From Prevotella sp. (GTDB lineage Bacteria; Bacteroidota; Bacteroidia; Bacteroidales; Bacteroidaceae): a stretch of 64,000 bases of DNA. The position numbers were made by a program, and so were the translations under genes. How positions within the stretch are numbered: position 1 is the stretch's first letter; each line of letters opens with the position of its first letter. Shown here piece after piece: positions 18,071-25,520 of this stretch. The notes beneath the pieces are model-generated. The model did not search any database and was not told where the DNA came from. It saw only the letters and a program-made list of their open reading frames with translations. The stretch is from positions 82,538-146,537 of the forward strand of contig JAFTFX010000026.1 of NCBI GenBank assembly GCA_017458225.1. The letters are read 5' to 3'.

Positions 18071-18451
18071 AAATTTTAATGTTGCTTTGGTTTATAAATA
18101 AAGTGAATTGTTTTGGCGTTTGGCAAGTGACAAAAAGTATAGGTGCAAGTCTTTGCATCTGCTTGTCCGAGGCATCGCCAAACGCCCAATATCGCCCAAA
18201 TGCAAAACTTACACCTATACAGTGTAAGCATTCACATCTTACGTAGGCGATATTTGTCTTCATTTTGGCGATTTTCGGACAATAGCCAGTAAGAGTAAAC
18301 ACTCTATCTCAATATGTCTTTTTCAGTTCAAAGTCTTTCGTTCTATGTCATTGGTCTCTTTTTTATGATGAATAACTATGTTTTTATACTGTTTTTGTTT
18401 GAGTCTATCGTAATACTCGTTGAGCAAATAAAAATTCCTGTGCACCGAAAT
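18071..18451 (-). other. Structured noncoding region upstream of the LRR operon
   Basis: No credible gene lies between the LRR start codon and the 55-bp repeat. Several inverted repeats occur: GGCGTTTGGC (18115-18124) with GCCAAACGCC (18177-18186), exact; AATATCGCC (18188-18196) with GGCGATATT (18247-18255), exact; and an imperfect pair of about 20 bp around TATAGGTGCAAGT (18139-18160) and ACTTACACCTATA (18200-18222). If transcription starts at the -7 box inside the repeat at 18452-18506, this would be a leader of about 380 nt with extensive folding. A minus-strand frame through it has no coding character. Confidence 0.5.
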
Positions 18452-18506
18452 GCACGCTGCAAAAATAGAACAAAAAATCCGAACCGCCAAGCGATTCGGA
18501 GAAAAA
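18452..18506 (-). repeat. Composite terminator-promoter repeat, copy 1
   Basis: A 55-bp sequence matching 19303-19357 at 52 of 55 positions. On the minus strand it holds a hairpin (TCCGAA...TTCGGA with an inner CGC/GCG pair, 18500-18478), then a T-tract: a rho-independent terminator for the toxin gene that ends at 18535. After it come -33 TTG (18490-18488, in the hairpin loop) and -7 TATTTTTG (18467-18460), spaced 20 bp apart. The same DNA can thus stop one transcript and start the next. Confidence 0.8.
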
Positions 18507-18534
18507 GTTGTAAAAAAGGGAAATGAACAGTAGT

Positions 18535-18897
18535 TTACAAGAGTTCAATATCAAACATGCTCAATATAACTTTGTTCATAATAGCATCAAAATAGTCTTT
18601 TTTGACAAAATTGCAGAACGATTGTAAAACTTCGTCAGTACGGTAATAAGTTACGATGTGGGTGACAAAATAAGACTGCTTAGACAAAGGCTTGTTTAGC
18701 CATTCGTTTTTAATCTCCATCGTAAACTCTGGATTGATGTTTTTTGACGAAATTAGTACTGCATAAAACATCCCGTCTTCTGCATCAAGCAACTTCGAAG
18801 TGGAAAGCACCAAGGCCATGTGCGGTTTTATACTTCCATCAGGTAGTTGATAGGGAACTTCCACAATTTCCCTTTGTGATACTGTGCTTACAGCCAT
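18535..18897 (-). CDS. PemK/MazF-like toxin
   Basis: A 120-residue protein with the layout of the MazF/PemK (CcdB-fold) toxins. An early basic 'GxxKPHMALVLST' strand-loop corresponds to the family's 'RPaLVIS' motif, followed by a 'FYAVLISSK' strand and a helix-rich C-terminus ('VLQSFCNFVKKDYFDAIMNK'). Such toxins are usually ribosome-independent or ribosome-dependent mRNA endoribonucleases. The start overlaps the end of the upstream small gene by 10 nt, which is the antitoxin-toxin order expected of a type II module. The call rests on the fold pattern and context, with no diagnostic catalytic residue assigned. Confidence 0.6.
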   Translation of the reverse strand: MAVSTVSQREIVEVPYQLPDGSIKPHMALVLSTSKLLDAEDGMFYAVLISSKNINPEFTMEIKNEWLNKPLSKQSYFVTHIVTYYRTDEVLQSFCNFVKKDYFDAIMNKVILSMFDIELL

Positions 18898-19214
18898 TTT
18901 TCTATTTGCTTAATGGTTTTACCCGTATTGGCATTAATCACCATGTCCCAAGAAGGATCCTCAGGAAGTTCTGGCATGTTGGTTCCAGCAAAACGGGCTT
19001 TCAACTGAGCGTCTGACGGTGAGTTTGTTGCTCGCCTTTTTACTATGCGGCCTTTTGATGGTGACAATGGCATCTCTTTTTGGCTTTCCTCTTCAAAAGC
19101 AGCAGTTGTCAATAATGAGGCCAAACGTAATTTTGCCCTCATGCTTAATGTGCGTAGTGCATCCCAATATGCATCAACAATATCATTCTCGGTTCTATTT
19201 ACTACTACTTGCAT
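18888..19214 (-). CDS. Putative antitoxin of the PemK/MazF-like module
   Basis: A 108-residue protein. The N-terminal part 'ENDIVDAYWDALRTLSMRA' followed by 'KLRLASLLTTAAFEEE' is helical and amphipathic, and the middle is basic and probably disordered ('SKGRIVKRRATNSPSD'). The C-terminal 'TNMPELPEDPSWDMV' and the final helix could be the toxin-binding segment. This is the usual antitoxin architecture (dimerisation or DNA-binding part plus flexible toxin-neutralising part). It precedes and overlaps the toxin gene. Transcription probably starts at the promoter inside the repeat at 19303-19357, about 90 nt upstream. Neutralising activity is inferred from arrangement. Confidence 0.55.
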   Translation of the reverse strand: MQVVVNRTENDIVDAYWDALRTLSMRAKLRLASLLTTAAFEEESQKEMPLSPSKGRIVKRRATNSPSDAQLKARFAGTNMPELPEDPSWDMVINANTGKTIKQIEKWL

Positions 19215-19302
19215 CTATTTATTTGTGATTTCTGTTGTTTTTTGAATATCGGCCTTTATTGAGCTAATAAATAAAGTATGTGTCTCGTCTTTCATGACGG
19301 AA

Positions 19303-19357
19303 GCACGTTGCAAAAATAGAAATAAAAATCCGAACCGCCAAGCGATTCGGAGAAAAA
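19303..19357 (-). repeat. Composite terminator-promoter repeat, copy 2
   Basis: Second copy of the 55-bp element at 18452-18506. On the minus strand the hairpin (19351-19329) and T-tract end the DUF6850 gene transcript (stop at 19401). The -33 TTG (19341-19339) in the hairpin loop and -7 TATTTTTG (19318-19311) with a 20-bp spacer then drive the toxin-antitoxin pair. The two copies bracket the module as direct repeats 851 bp apart. Confidence 0.8.
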
Positions 19358-19400
19358 ATGGTGAATTTTATTTTCGTACGATTGTACGATTTGCATACTG

Positions 19401-21020
19401 TTAGAAAGAGCATCCGATGGCGAAGCAGGCTGTGGTGCGGTCGTTACCGCTGTATAGAGCAGTCTTCTCGTTGGCTTTTCGGTGGCTGAGGCTGAGCCGG
19501 GCGTGCGCCTTGACGCGGGTATTGGGAATGATGAAAGCATATTTCACCTGTCCGCCGACGCTGTACTGGGCTGCTGTCAGGTATTGATATTCGCGGTATA
19601 GATAGGCCTGCATCGTGGCAGGAACCGGCTGCTTGTCGCTGGGTGTCTGGTAGGTAAGTTCCTCGAAAGGGGCTCCGTTGCCATGCAGGAACGAGCCGTG
19701 TGCCGAGAACGACCAGAGGCCGTGGCGGCTCAGCAGGTTATAGGCGACGTTGGCAAACAGCTCGTTGCTGTGGATGTCCTGTTGGTGATAGTACGGATAG
19801 GCGTATGCCGTCTGTCGGCGATCCATCCATCGCGAGCCTGCCTGCAGTGTCCAGGTGGGCAGACTGTTTTTTACGCCCAGGTGCATGGTGTAGGTCAGCG
19901 AATAGTCGGCCCACAGCTTGTTGCCCATCTTCGTCGGCGTGTAGTATTCGTAGTAGGAGGCATGCGCCTCGTTCTGCAATTCGCGATAAGTGTTGGCATC
20001 GTTCTCCAGATTCTCCAAATCTAAGGTGAAATCAATCATGTAGATGGTGGACTTCTCCTGATGGCTGAGGCGTGCCGTATATTGATAGCCGTCTGACTGA
20101 TGCTCTGTGTAGGTGATGGTATAAGGCGACTTCCGGCCATAATAGCCCTTGCGCCTTGCATAGCTGAACTCGTTGTAGAACTGGGTGTGAGCATCCATGT
20201 CTAGCTGCAGTTGCATGCTGCCGCCGTGATACTCGTTCACCAGCGGCATTTCGCGGCTTTTGTCGGTGAACCCCTCAGTGCCGAACTGCTCTACATGGCC
20301 CATGAAGTTGCCATAGTCTACAAGCGACTTGTACACCTTGTCGGTGGTGCCGTAGGTGCCAAAGGTGACGCTCTCCGTCAGCCGGCGATAGGTGTAGTTG
20401 CCACCGATGCTCAGCCACGACAGTAAGGGCAGGTACACACCGGCACTGGCCTTGAGGTCCATTAGCTTGTTCTGGTGGCGCAGGTCTTTGTATTTGGCAT
20501 AGTTGGCAGCGGTATAGTCGAGGTGTGCACCGACGGCGATGCGGTCAGTCAGTGAACAGCCGAAGCCCCCGACGAGGTGGTAGGTGTCCATGTGCTTCTC
20601 GCCGTGGTTCGTCAGCGAGTCTTCCACTATGTCGAAGGGGCGATGTGCCGTGTGGGGCGTAAAGGCCGAACCGCCCATGTCCTTGCCTGTGAAGCTCTGG
20701 TAGCTCATGCTGCCATAGAGCACTGTGCGCTGGCTGAAACGGTAGAACGACTCGATGGCGGCATCGGATTGCCAGACATCTGGTGAACCGTCGAAGTTCG
20801 TCAGGCTGCCTTTCTCCCTGGTCAGCGACAGTTCTGCCTCGGCCATGTTCTCGCAGGCAAAGCGTACCAGTCCAGCCGCGTTCCTGCTGGTCAGCCAGGG
20901 GTCGGCTTGTTTCGTAAAATGATAGTCGCGTAGTAGCAGGGAGTCGTTGGGAGGTGTGGCTGAGACAGAGCCGCAGCCTATGAGACAACAGAAAAGGAAT
21001 GTCAGTTTCTTTGTAAGCAT
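19401..21020 (-). CDS. DUF6850-family outer-membrane beta-barrel protein
   Basis: A 539-residue exported protein. The ATG at 21020 gives an immediate signal peptide ('MLTKKLTFLFCCLIGCGSVS') and lies 6 bp after the upstream stop; an alternative ATG at 21044 overlaps that gene. The remainder alternates short aromatic strands with turns ('RTVLYGSMSYQSF', 'YGRKSPYTITYTEHQSDGYQ', 'LWSFSAHGSFLHGN') and ends in 'CFAIGCSF', a C-terminal aromatic residue as in outer-membrane barrels. DUF6850 proteins are found in Bacteroidota next to DUF4876 lipoproteins and TonB receptors, exactly as here. I infer a function as an outer-membrane partner of this uptake set. Confidence 0.8.
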   Translation of the reverse strand: MLTKKLTFLFCCLIGCGSVSATPPNDSLLLRDYHFTKQADPWLTSRNAAGLVRFACENMAEAELSLTREKGSLTNFDGSPDVWQSDAAIESFYRFSQRTVLYGSMSYQSFTGKDMGGSAFTPHTAHRPFDIVEDSLTNHGEKHMDTYHLVGGFGCSLTDRIAVGAHLDYTAANYAKYKDLRHQNKLMDLKASAGVYLPLLSWLSIGGNYTYRRLTESVTFGTYGTTDKVYKSLVDYGNFMGHVEQFGTEGFTDKSREMPLVNEYHGGSMQLQLDMDAHTQFYNEFSYARRKGYYGRKSPYTITYTEHQSDGYQYTARLSHQEKSTIYMIDFTLDLENLENDANTYRELQNEAHASYYEYYTPTKMGNKLWADYSLTYTMHLGVKNSLPTWTLQAGSRWMDRRQTAYAYPYYHQQDIHSNELFANVAYNLLSRHGLWSFSAHGSFLHGNGAPFEELTYQTPSDKQPVPATMQAYLYREYQYLTAAQYSVGGQVKYAFIIPNTRVKAHARLSLSHRKANEKTALYSGNDRTTACFAIGCSF

Positions 21021-21025
21021 TGCTG

Positions 21026-22351
21026 TTAATTCTTTAGCGAGCATTGCTGCCGTTCGTGGAAATCGTTGGTGGAATTGTTCGTGTCTTGATAGACGATGTG
21101 GGCACCGTTCTTCGTTGAGGCCTCGGCATCGATGCCGTTGGGGTCGGAAGAGCCGTCTACCCCCAAGGCGTAGTTGTACACCAGTTTGCCGTCGTTTTCC
21201 GGCAGAGCCTCGGTGGCCTCTTTGTCCACGTTGCGGTAGAGCGTGTGGCCGTGCTGGTTGGTCAGGTAGACATAGCCTGCATCGACGGTCGGGGTGAGCC
21301 GTTTCACGTTCGAAGTGGTGTGGGCAGCCGAGAATACCTCGATGGCATCGATCACCCATTCCGCAGGCAGTTTCAGACACTTGTTAATATCTGTCTGGGC
21401 CGCATTGGGAATATAGGTCATGTTCGTCACGTCGGTACCGAAGGCCTGCGGCGTGGTGCCTTCCACCTGGAACAGCACCAAGGCCGGCGAGGTGACGCTG
21501 AGTGGCCAGGCATTCGAGATGCCAAACTTCACGGCTTTCAGATAGTGCGACGTGGGAATCACATCGGCAGGCGTGGGGTAGTAGTTCGTGTTGGTATATC
21601 CCACCGAGGGGTCGTACATGCAGTAGTAGTCCTTGTTGGCATAGTTCACCGACTGCGGATAGATAAGCGTGTTGTCGATGGCTCCATGCACGTTGACCAC
21701 CACCTGCTCGTAGGGCTCTATGCTCAGTGTCTGTGGGAAATACCAGATGCCGTCGAGCAGGGGCAGATAGCCCTCGTCCTCATAGATCAGTCGTCCGCCA
21801 GCTCCATACCAGCTGTTGTTGGCCTGACTGTTGTAGGGGGCCACGAAGCCGACGCACAGCTGGGGGAACGAAGCCGTCAGGCTGCTGTTGTTGTAGATGA
21901 TGAAGCACTTGTCGCTCTGAAAGTTCTTGCCGTCGTCTTTCAGCACGCCGCCGTTGTAGAGTTCCTTGATGACCACCTGACTGACCTTCGATCCCTTCAT
22001 GGCGATGGAAGCCGTAGCGCTGGGTTCGCTGCCCACGACAATCTGTCCTGAGGTGCCGTTCAGAATGGTGATGGTGTTGCTGCCCGTCACGATCTTGGCC
22101 GACGAGGTGGCCTCGTAGATGCCGGGGGGTATGCTGAACCAGGCCACACCCTCCGCATTGGTGGAGTCGGCGAAGATGGCTTCGCGGCCAATGCTTTTCA
22201 GTTCCACGCGCAGGCCCTCTTTCTGAGCGTCAGTGTCGTCGGGGAAGTTCAGCACAATGCCGAGTGCGCAGGTGTCTACGCTGTCGCTATAGTTGTCGTT
22301 GCAGGCCGATAGGAGCATGACGGCCGTGAGCAGGTATAGGAATTGTTTCAT
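21026..22351 (-). CDS. DUF4876 lipoprotein
   Basis: A 441-residue lipoprotein with lipobox 'LLSAC' at residues 13-17. An Ig/transthyretin-like region follows ('GIVLNFPDDTDAQKEGLRVE', 'GVAWFSIPPGIYE'), typical of periplasmic or surface binding proteins. Residues from about 115 onward ('SQVVIKELYNGG..K', 'KCFIIYNNSSLTA') are the lamin-tail-like DUF4876 part, related in layout to the product of 3392-5005. The gene overlaps the TonB receptor gene by 4 bp and precedes the DUF6850 barrel gene by 5 bp, so the three are translationally coupled. By analogy with SusD-type partners it may present ligand to the receptor, but DUF4876 ligands are not known to me. Confidence 0.82.
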   Translation of the reverse strand: MKQFLYLLTAVMLLSACNDNYSDSVDTCALGIVLNFPDDTDAQKEGLRVELKSIGREAIFADSTNAEGVAWFSIPPGIYEATSSAKIVTGSNTITILNGTSGQIVVGSEPSATASIAMKGSKVSQVVIKELYNGGVLKDDGKNFQSDKCFIIYNNSSLTASFPQLCVGFVAPYNSQANNSWYGAGGRLIYEDEGYLPLLDGIWYFPQTLSIEPYEQVVVNVHGAIDNTLIYPQSVNYANKDYYCMYDPSVGYTNTNYYPTPADVIPTSHYLKAVKFGISNAWPLSVTSPALVLFQVEGTTPQAFGTDVTNMTYIPNAAQTDINKCLKLPAEWVIDAIEVFSAAHTTSNVKRLTPTVDAGYVYLTNQHGHTLYRNVDKEATEALPENDGKLVYNYALGVDGSSDPNGIDAEASTKNGAHIVYQDTNNSTNDFHERQQCSLKN

Positions 22352-25300
22352 AGTTTCAGTCTTAATGAGAGTCCGTAGTAGAAACCGGGGATATAGCTGC
22401 TGGCGAAGAGCGAGGTCTCCAGGTCGGTTTGCGACGAGTGCACTTTCGCCATGTTGCGGAAGAAGTTGTTGGCATAGAACGACAGGCTGACGTGGTCGTC
22501 AATCTCCTTGGTGATGCTCAGGTTGGCCGAGTAATAGGCCGACAGCCGGTTGGGGTTCATGGTGTAGGCATAGTTGCTGCGCACCACCAGTTTCGACAGG
22601 TCGCTGTAGAGTGCCGGGTCGTTGTCCTTAGCCCAGAGAAACTGCTCAGCGAAGGGAATCAGTTTCGTGGGGTTGTCCCAGGTGGCGTAGTATTCGGGGT
22701 AGACCACGATGTGCGTGTTCTCAGTACTGCCGTCGTAGGGCACGCCTACAAAGCCGTTGGCATCGGTGAGCATGTAGCCGCGCGTGCCGTCGGTCAGCTC
22801 GCACAGTGAGCGGCGATAGCTGTAGAGTGTGCTCTCAATGCGCAGTGCAATGATGGTGCGTATCTTCGGCAGGTGGGTGGTCAGCGTGGCGTTCAGGTTC
22901 AGCTGTCGTGACAGCGCACCGTTGGCAATGGCGGCATTGGCACTGTAGCCGGTGCCCGTAACGTTCGAGCCCCGGTAGTAGCCCACGAACTGATACAACT
23001 GACCGTCACTTTGGTAGGAGTTCACCCCCAGGGGAATATCGGCGAAGAGCACTTCGTCAGTACCTTTATAATAGCTATAGCTGCCGTCGAGGCGGATGCT
23101 GGTGTTGATGGGCTTGATTTTCGCAAAGTCTATGATCCACTCCAGGCCGTAGCGATGAACGGGCGACTCAGCATTGACGTAGGTGGTGGCGGTGGCGTAT
23201 GTCTTGCGGCTGACGTAGTCGAGATAAGGCGGCAGCTGGCTGCTGACGGCTCCTGTAGCATCGGTCATCGTCACCCGTCCGCTCTGTCTGTCGATATCGA
23301 AGCGACGGTTGCCCACAGGCAGGTCCAGACCGTTGTTCTGCAACCCCGTCACCACACTCTCGATGGAAGAAACGGGCGTGTACAGATATTCGAATGGCGT
23401 GTAGCTTGTCTTCGACATATAGGTACGGCTGGTGCGGTGGTAGAAGCCTGAGACGGCAATGCGCGTGCCTTTGATGATGGCCTCAAGACCCAGGTCTACC
23501 TGATGGGTGTATTGCCAGCGCAAGTCGGGATTGTAGAGCGCCTTCGTCGGCGTGGTGTGGTAGGCGCGATAGCTTTTGTTCGTGGCATCGCTACTGGCGG
23601 CGAACACCTCTCGGTCGGTATAGGAAGGCGAGGGGTAGAGCACTTGGAACGACGGCAGTTTCACGCTCTTGCCCCATCCGGCATGCACCTCCAGATCGCT
23701 CACCACGCGCTTGCGCTGTCCCTTCCAGAAGGTGTAGCGACTGTTGAAACGGGGCGACAGGCTCTGCACGGTGCCGTAGTCGCTGCCGCCTATCATCGTG
23801 ATGTCGTCGCGCAGACCGGCTGTCAGTTCCAGCGTTGAGCGCTTGGCGGTGGGCACCACCACTTTCTCTTCGGCATAGAGGCCCAGATTGTGCATGGTGG
23901 GCAGTTCGTCGTAGCGATATTCGCGCCAGGTGGGTGTCAGCCGCGGCTCATCATAGTAGGTGCCGCGTCCGTTGTTGCGACTGCCCTGATACTGCACGCC
24001 TGCGGTCAGGCGGTTAGCCACCTTGCCGAAACGGCGTGTCCAGTCGGCTTTTAGCTTCAGATTCCACGACAGCGGCTTCGAGTCGTGATAGCTGCGCACA
24101 TACCAGTAGCCCGTGGGTCCCAGTATGATGGGCGCATCAGGGTCGGTGTCATAGTCGGCTGCCATGAAGTAGCCTTCCTCGGTGGTGTGGATATAGGGCA
24201 GGGTAGAGGCACTGCTCTGGCTGTCGTAGTTTTCTGTCTTGCGGTCGCTGTAGGAGAAGGCACCGGTGAGTTGCACATTGGTAATCCACTTCTTGTTCAG
24301 CAGCCACTGCAGGTCGAGGTTGGCGCGCAGCGCATTGTCGCGTGCCTTCGAGTAGGTGTCCTGCTGTTGGTCGGGGTCGGCCTCCGAGTTGTAGCCCCCC
24401 ATGTTGCCCGTCAGTCCTATGTTCAGCGTCAGTGGCGTGGTTTCACGGCAGAAGATGTTCATGTAGTGCAGTGAGAGCACATTGCGCTGGTAGGCTGTGT
24501 AGGGCGAGACGGCATTCGAGAACGAACGGGCATGCTCCAGCGAGGTGTTCAGCACACCGGCTCGCTTGCCCAGCTCGAAGCCTTTGTTCACCGCAATCTG
24601 ACGGGTGTGCTGGTTGATTTTCCCTTCCACGATGAAGGGCGACTTGCCCTTACGGGTGTTCACCTTCACGATGCCATTCGACAGGTCGCCGTATTCCACC
24701 GATGCGATGCCCGTGACCACCTCGACGCTTTCAATGTTCGAGGCACTCACCGTGCGTGTCGAGGCTCCCATCGTCTCGCCCACGGCAGCATTGTTGTCCA
24801 GTCGCATGCCGTCGACCTCGATGGCTGTGCCGAACGAGGCATTGCCTTTCTCCTGACTGCCGCTGCGCAGGCTGATGCGGCCGTCGTTCATCAGCGAGGG
24901 GTTGACGGTCTTTCCGCCGGGCAGCAGGGTCTGAATGTCGCTGATGTTCAGTATTTGCTGGTTGTCCAGTGTCTGCCGGTCGATGGTGTAGCTGGTGGTG
25001 GCCTCGTCAGTCTTGCGCTTGGCGGTTACGGTCACCCCCTCCAGTTTCAGGTTCTCGGGCTTCAGTCGCAGTCGCATGTCGGTCACGTCGCGGCTCAGCT
25101 CCATTGGGAACGTGCGCTTCTGGTAGCCCAGACTCTGCACGGTCAGCGTGTGTTTGCCGGCTGGCACGTTCTTGATGGTGAAGTTTCCCTGTTCGTTGGT
25201 GATGGCCCAGAGACCGCTCTCAGTGAGTAGCACTGAGGCAAACTCAAGAGGCTTGCCGGTGTCGGCATCATACACTTTGCCGCCCATCACGAAGGTCTGG

Positions 25301-25365
25301 GCCCGCAAACCAATGACTGCCACGAGCCATAAAAGCAGCAGTATGGTGTTTCTTTTCGTATACAT
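22348..25365 (-). CDS. TonB-dependent outer-membrane receptor
   Basis: A 1005-residue receptor. The ATG at 25363-25365 (MYTKRN...) is preferred because the -7 promoter box lies at 25391-25384, leaving little room for the upstream ATG. After a signal peptide comes a carboxypeptidase-regulatory-like domain ('GGKVYDADTGKPLEFASVLL', about residues 27-105), then the plug ('VTVTAKRKTDEATTSY', 'VEVVTGIASVEYGDLSNGIV') and a long 22-strand-type barrel. The C-terminus ends in '...GLSLRLKL'. It drives energy-dependent import across the outer membrane. The absence of a SusD gene and the presence of DUF4876 and DUF6850 partners suggest a ligand other than a long polysaccharide. Confidence 0.92.
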   Translation of the reverse strand: MYTKRNTILLLLWLVAVIGLRAQTFVMGGKVYDADTGKPLEFASVLLTESGLWAITNEQGNFTIKNVPAGKHTLTVQSLGYQKRTFPMELSRDVTDMRLRLKPENLKLEGVTVTAKRKTDEATTSYTIDRQTLDNQQILNISDIQTLLPGGKTVNPSLMNDGRISLRSGSQEKGNASFGTAIEVDGMRLDNNAAVGETMGASTRTVSASNIESVEVVTGIASVEYGDLSNGIVKVNTRKGKSPFIVEGKINQHTRQIAVNKGFELGKRAGVLNTSLEHARSFSNAVSPYTAYQRNVLSLHYMNIFCRETTPLTLNIGLTGNMGGYNSEADPDQQQDTYSKARDNALRANLDLQWLLNKKWITNVQLTGAFSYSDRKTENYDSQSSASTLPYIHTTEEGYFMAADYDTDPDAPIILGPTGYWYVRSYHDSKPLSWNLKLKADWTRRFGKVANRLTAGVQYQGSRNNGRGTYYDEPRLTPTWREYRYDELPTMHNLGLYAEEKVVVPTAKRSTLELTAGLRDDITMIGGSDYGTVQSLSPRFNSRYTFWKGQRKRVVSDLEVHAGWGKSVKLPSFQVLYPSPSYTDREVFAASSDATNKSYRAYHTTPTKALYNPDLRWQYTHQVDLGLEAIIKGTRIAVSGFYHRTSRTYMSKTSYTPFEYLYTPVSSIESVVTGLQNNGLDLPVGNRRFDIDRQSGRVTMTDATGAVSSQLPPYLDYVSRKTYATATTYVNAESPVHRYGLEWIIDFAKIKPINTSIRLDGSYSYYKGTDEVLFADIPLGVNSYQSDGQLYQFVGYYRGSNVTGTGYSANAAIANGALSRQLNLNATLTTHLPKIRTIIALRIESTLYSYRRSLCELTDGTRGYMLTDANGFVGVPYDGSTENTHIVVYPEYYATWDNPTKLIPFAEQFLWAKDNDPALYSDLSKLVVRSNYAYTMNPNRLSAYYSANLSITKEIDDHVSLSFYANNFFRNMAKVHSSQTDLETSLFASSYIPGFYYGLSLRLKL

Positions 25366-25383
25366 ATATAATAATGTTGGGTG

Positions 25384-25414
25384 CAAAGGTACTCATTTTA
25401 TGTTAAACGGGCAA
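25384..25414 (-). promoter_or_regulatory. Promoter of the TonB-DUF4876-DUF6850 operon
   Basis: On the minus strand, TACCTTTG (25391-25384) with TTG (25414-25412) and a 20-bp spacer. The transcript would begin about 10-15 nt before the ATG at 25365. It diverges from the M16 peptidase promoter. Confidence 0.7.
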
Positions 25415-25456
25415 TACCTATTACGTGTGATTTTTCACTTCCGCCGTTAAAAAGCT

Positions 25457-25487
25457 TTGGCAAATCGGATTCTTTTTCTTACATTTG
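25457..25487 (+). promoter_or_regulatory. Promoter of the M16 peptidase gene
   Basis: TACATTTG (25480-25487) with TTG at 25457-25459 and a 20-bp spacer; the T-rich leader runs to the start codon at 25521. Confidence 0.7.
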
Positions 25488-25520
25488 CAGGCAAATTGAT
25501 TATTTTTTTTGTTATTTTGT

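Noticed and set aside
18003-18302. A 99-codon minus-strand frame over the leader of the LRR operon
   Set aside because: It crosses the inverted repeats and runs into the real signal peptide in another frame; its Cys-rich translation has no homology I recognise.
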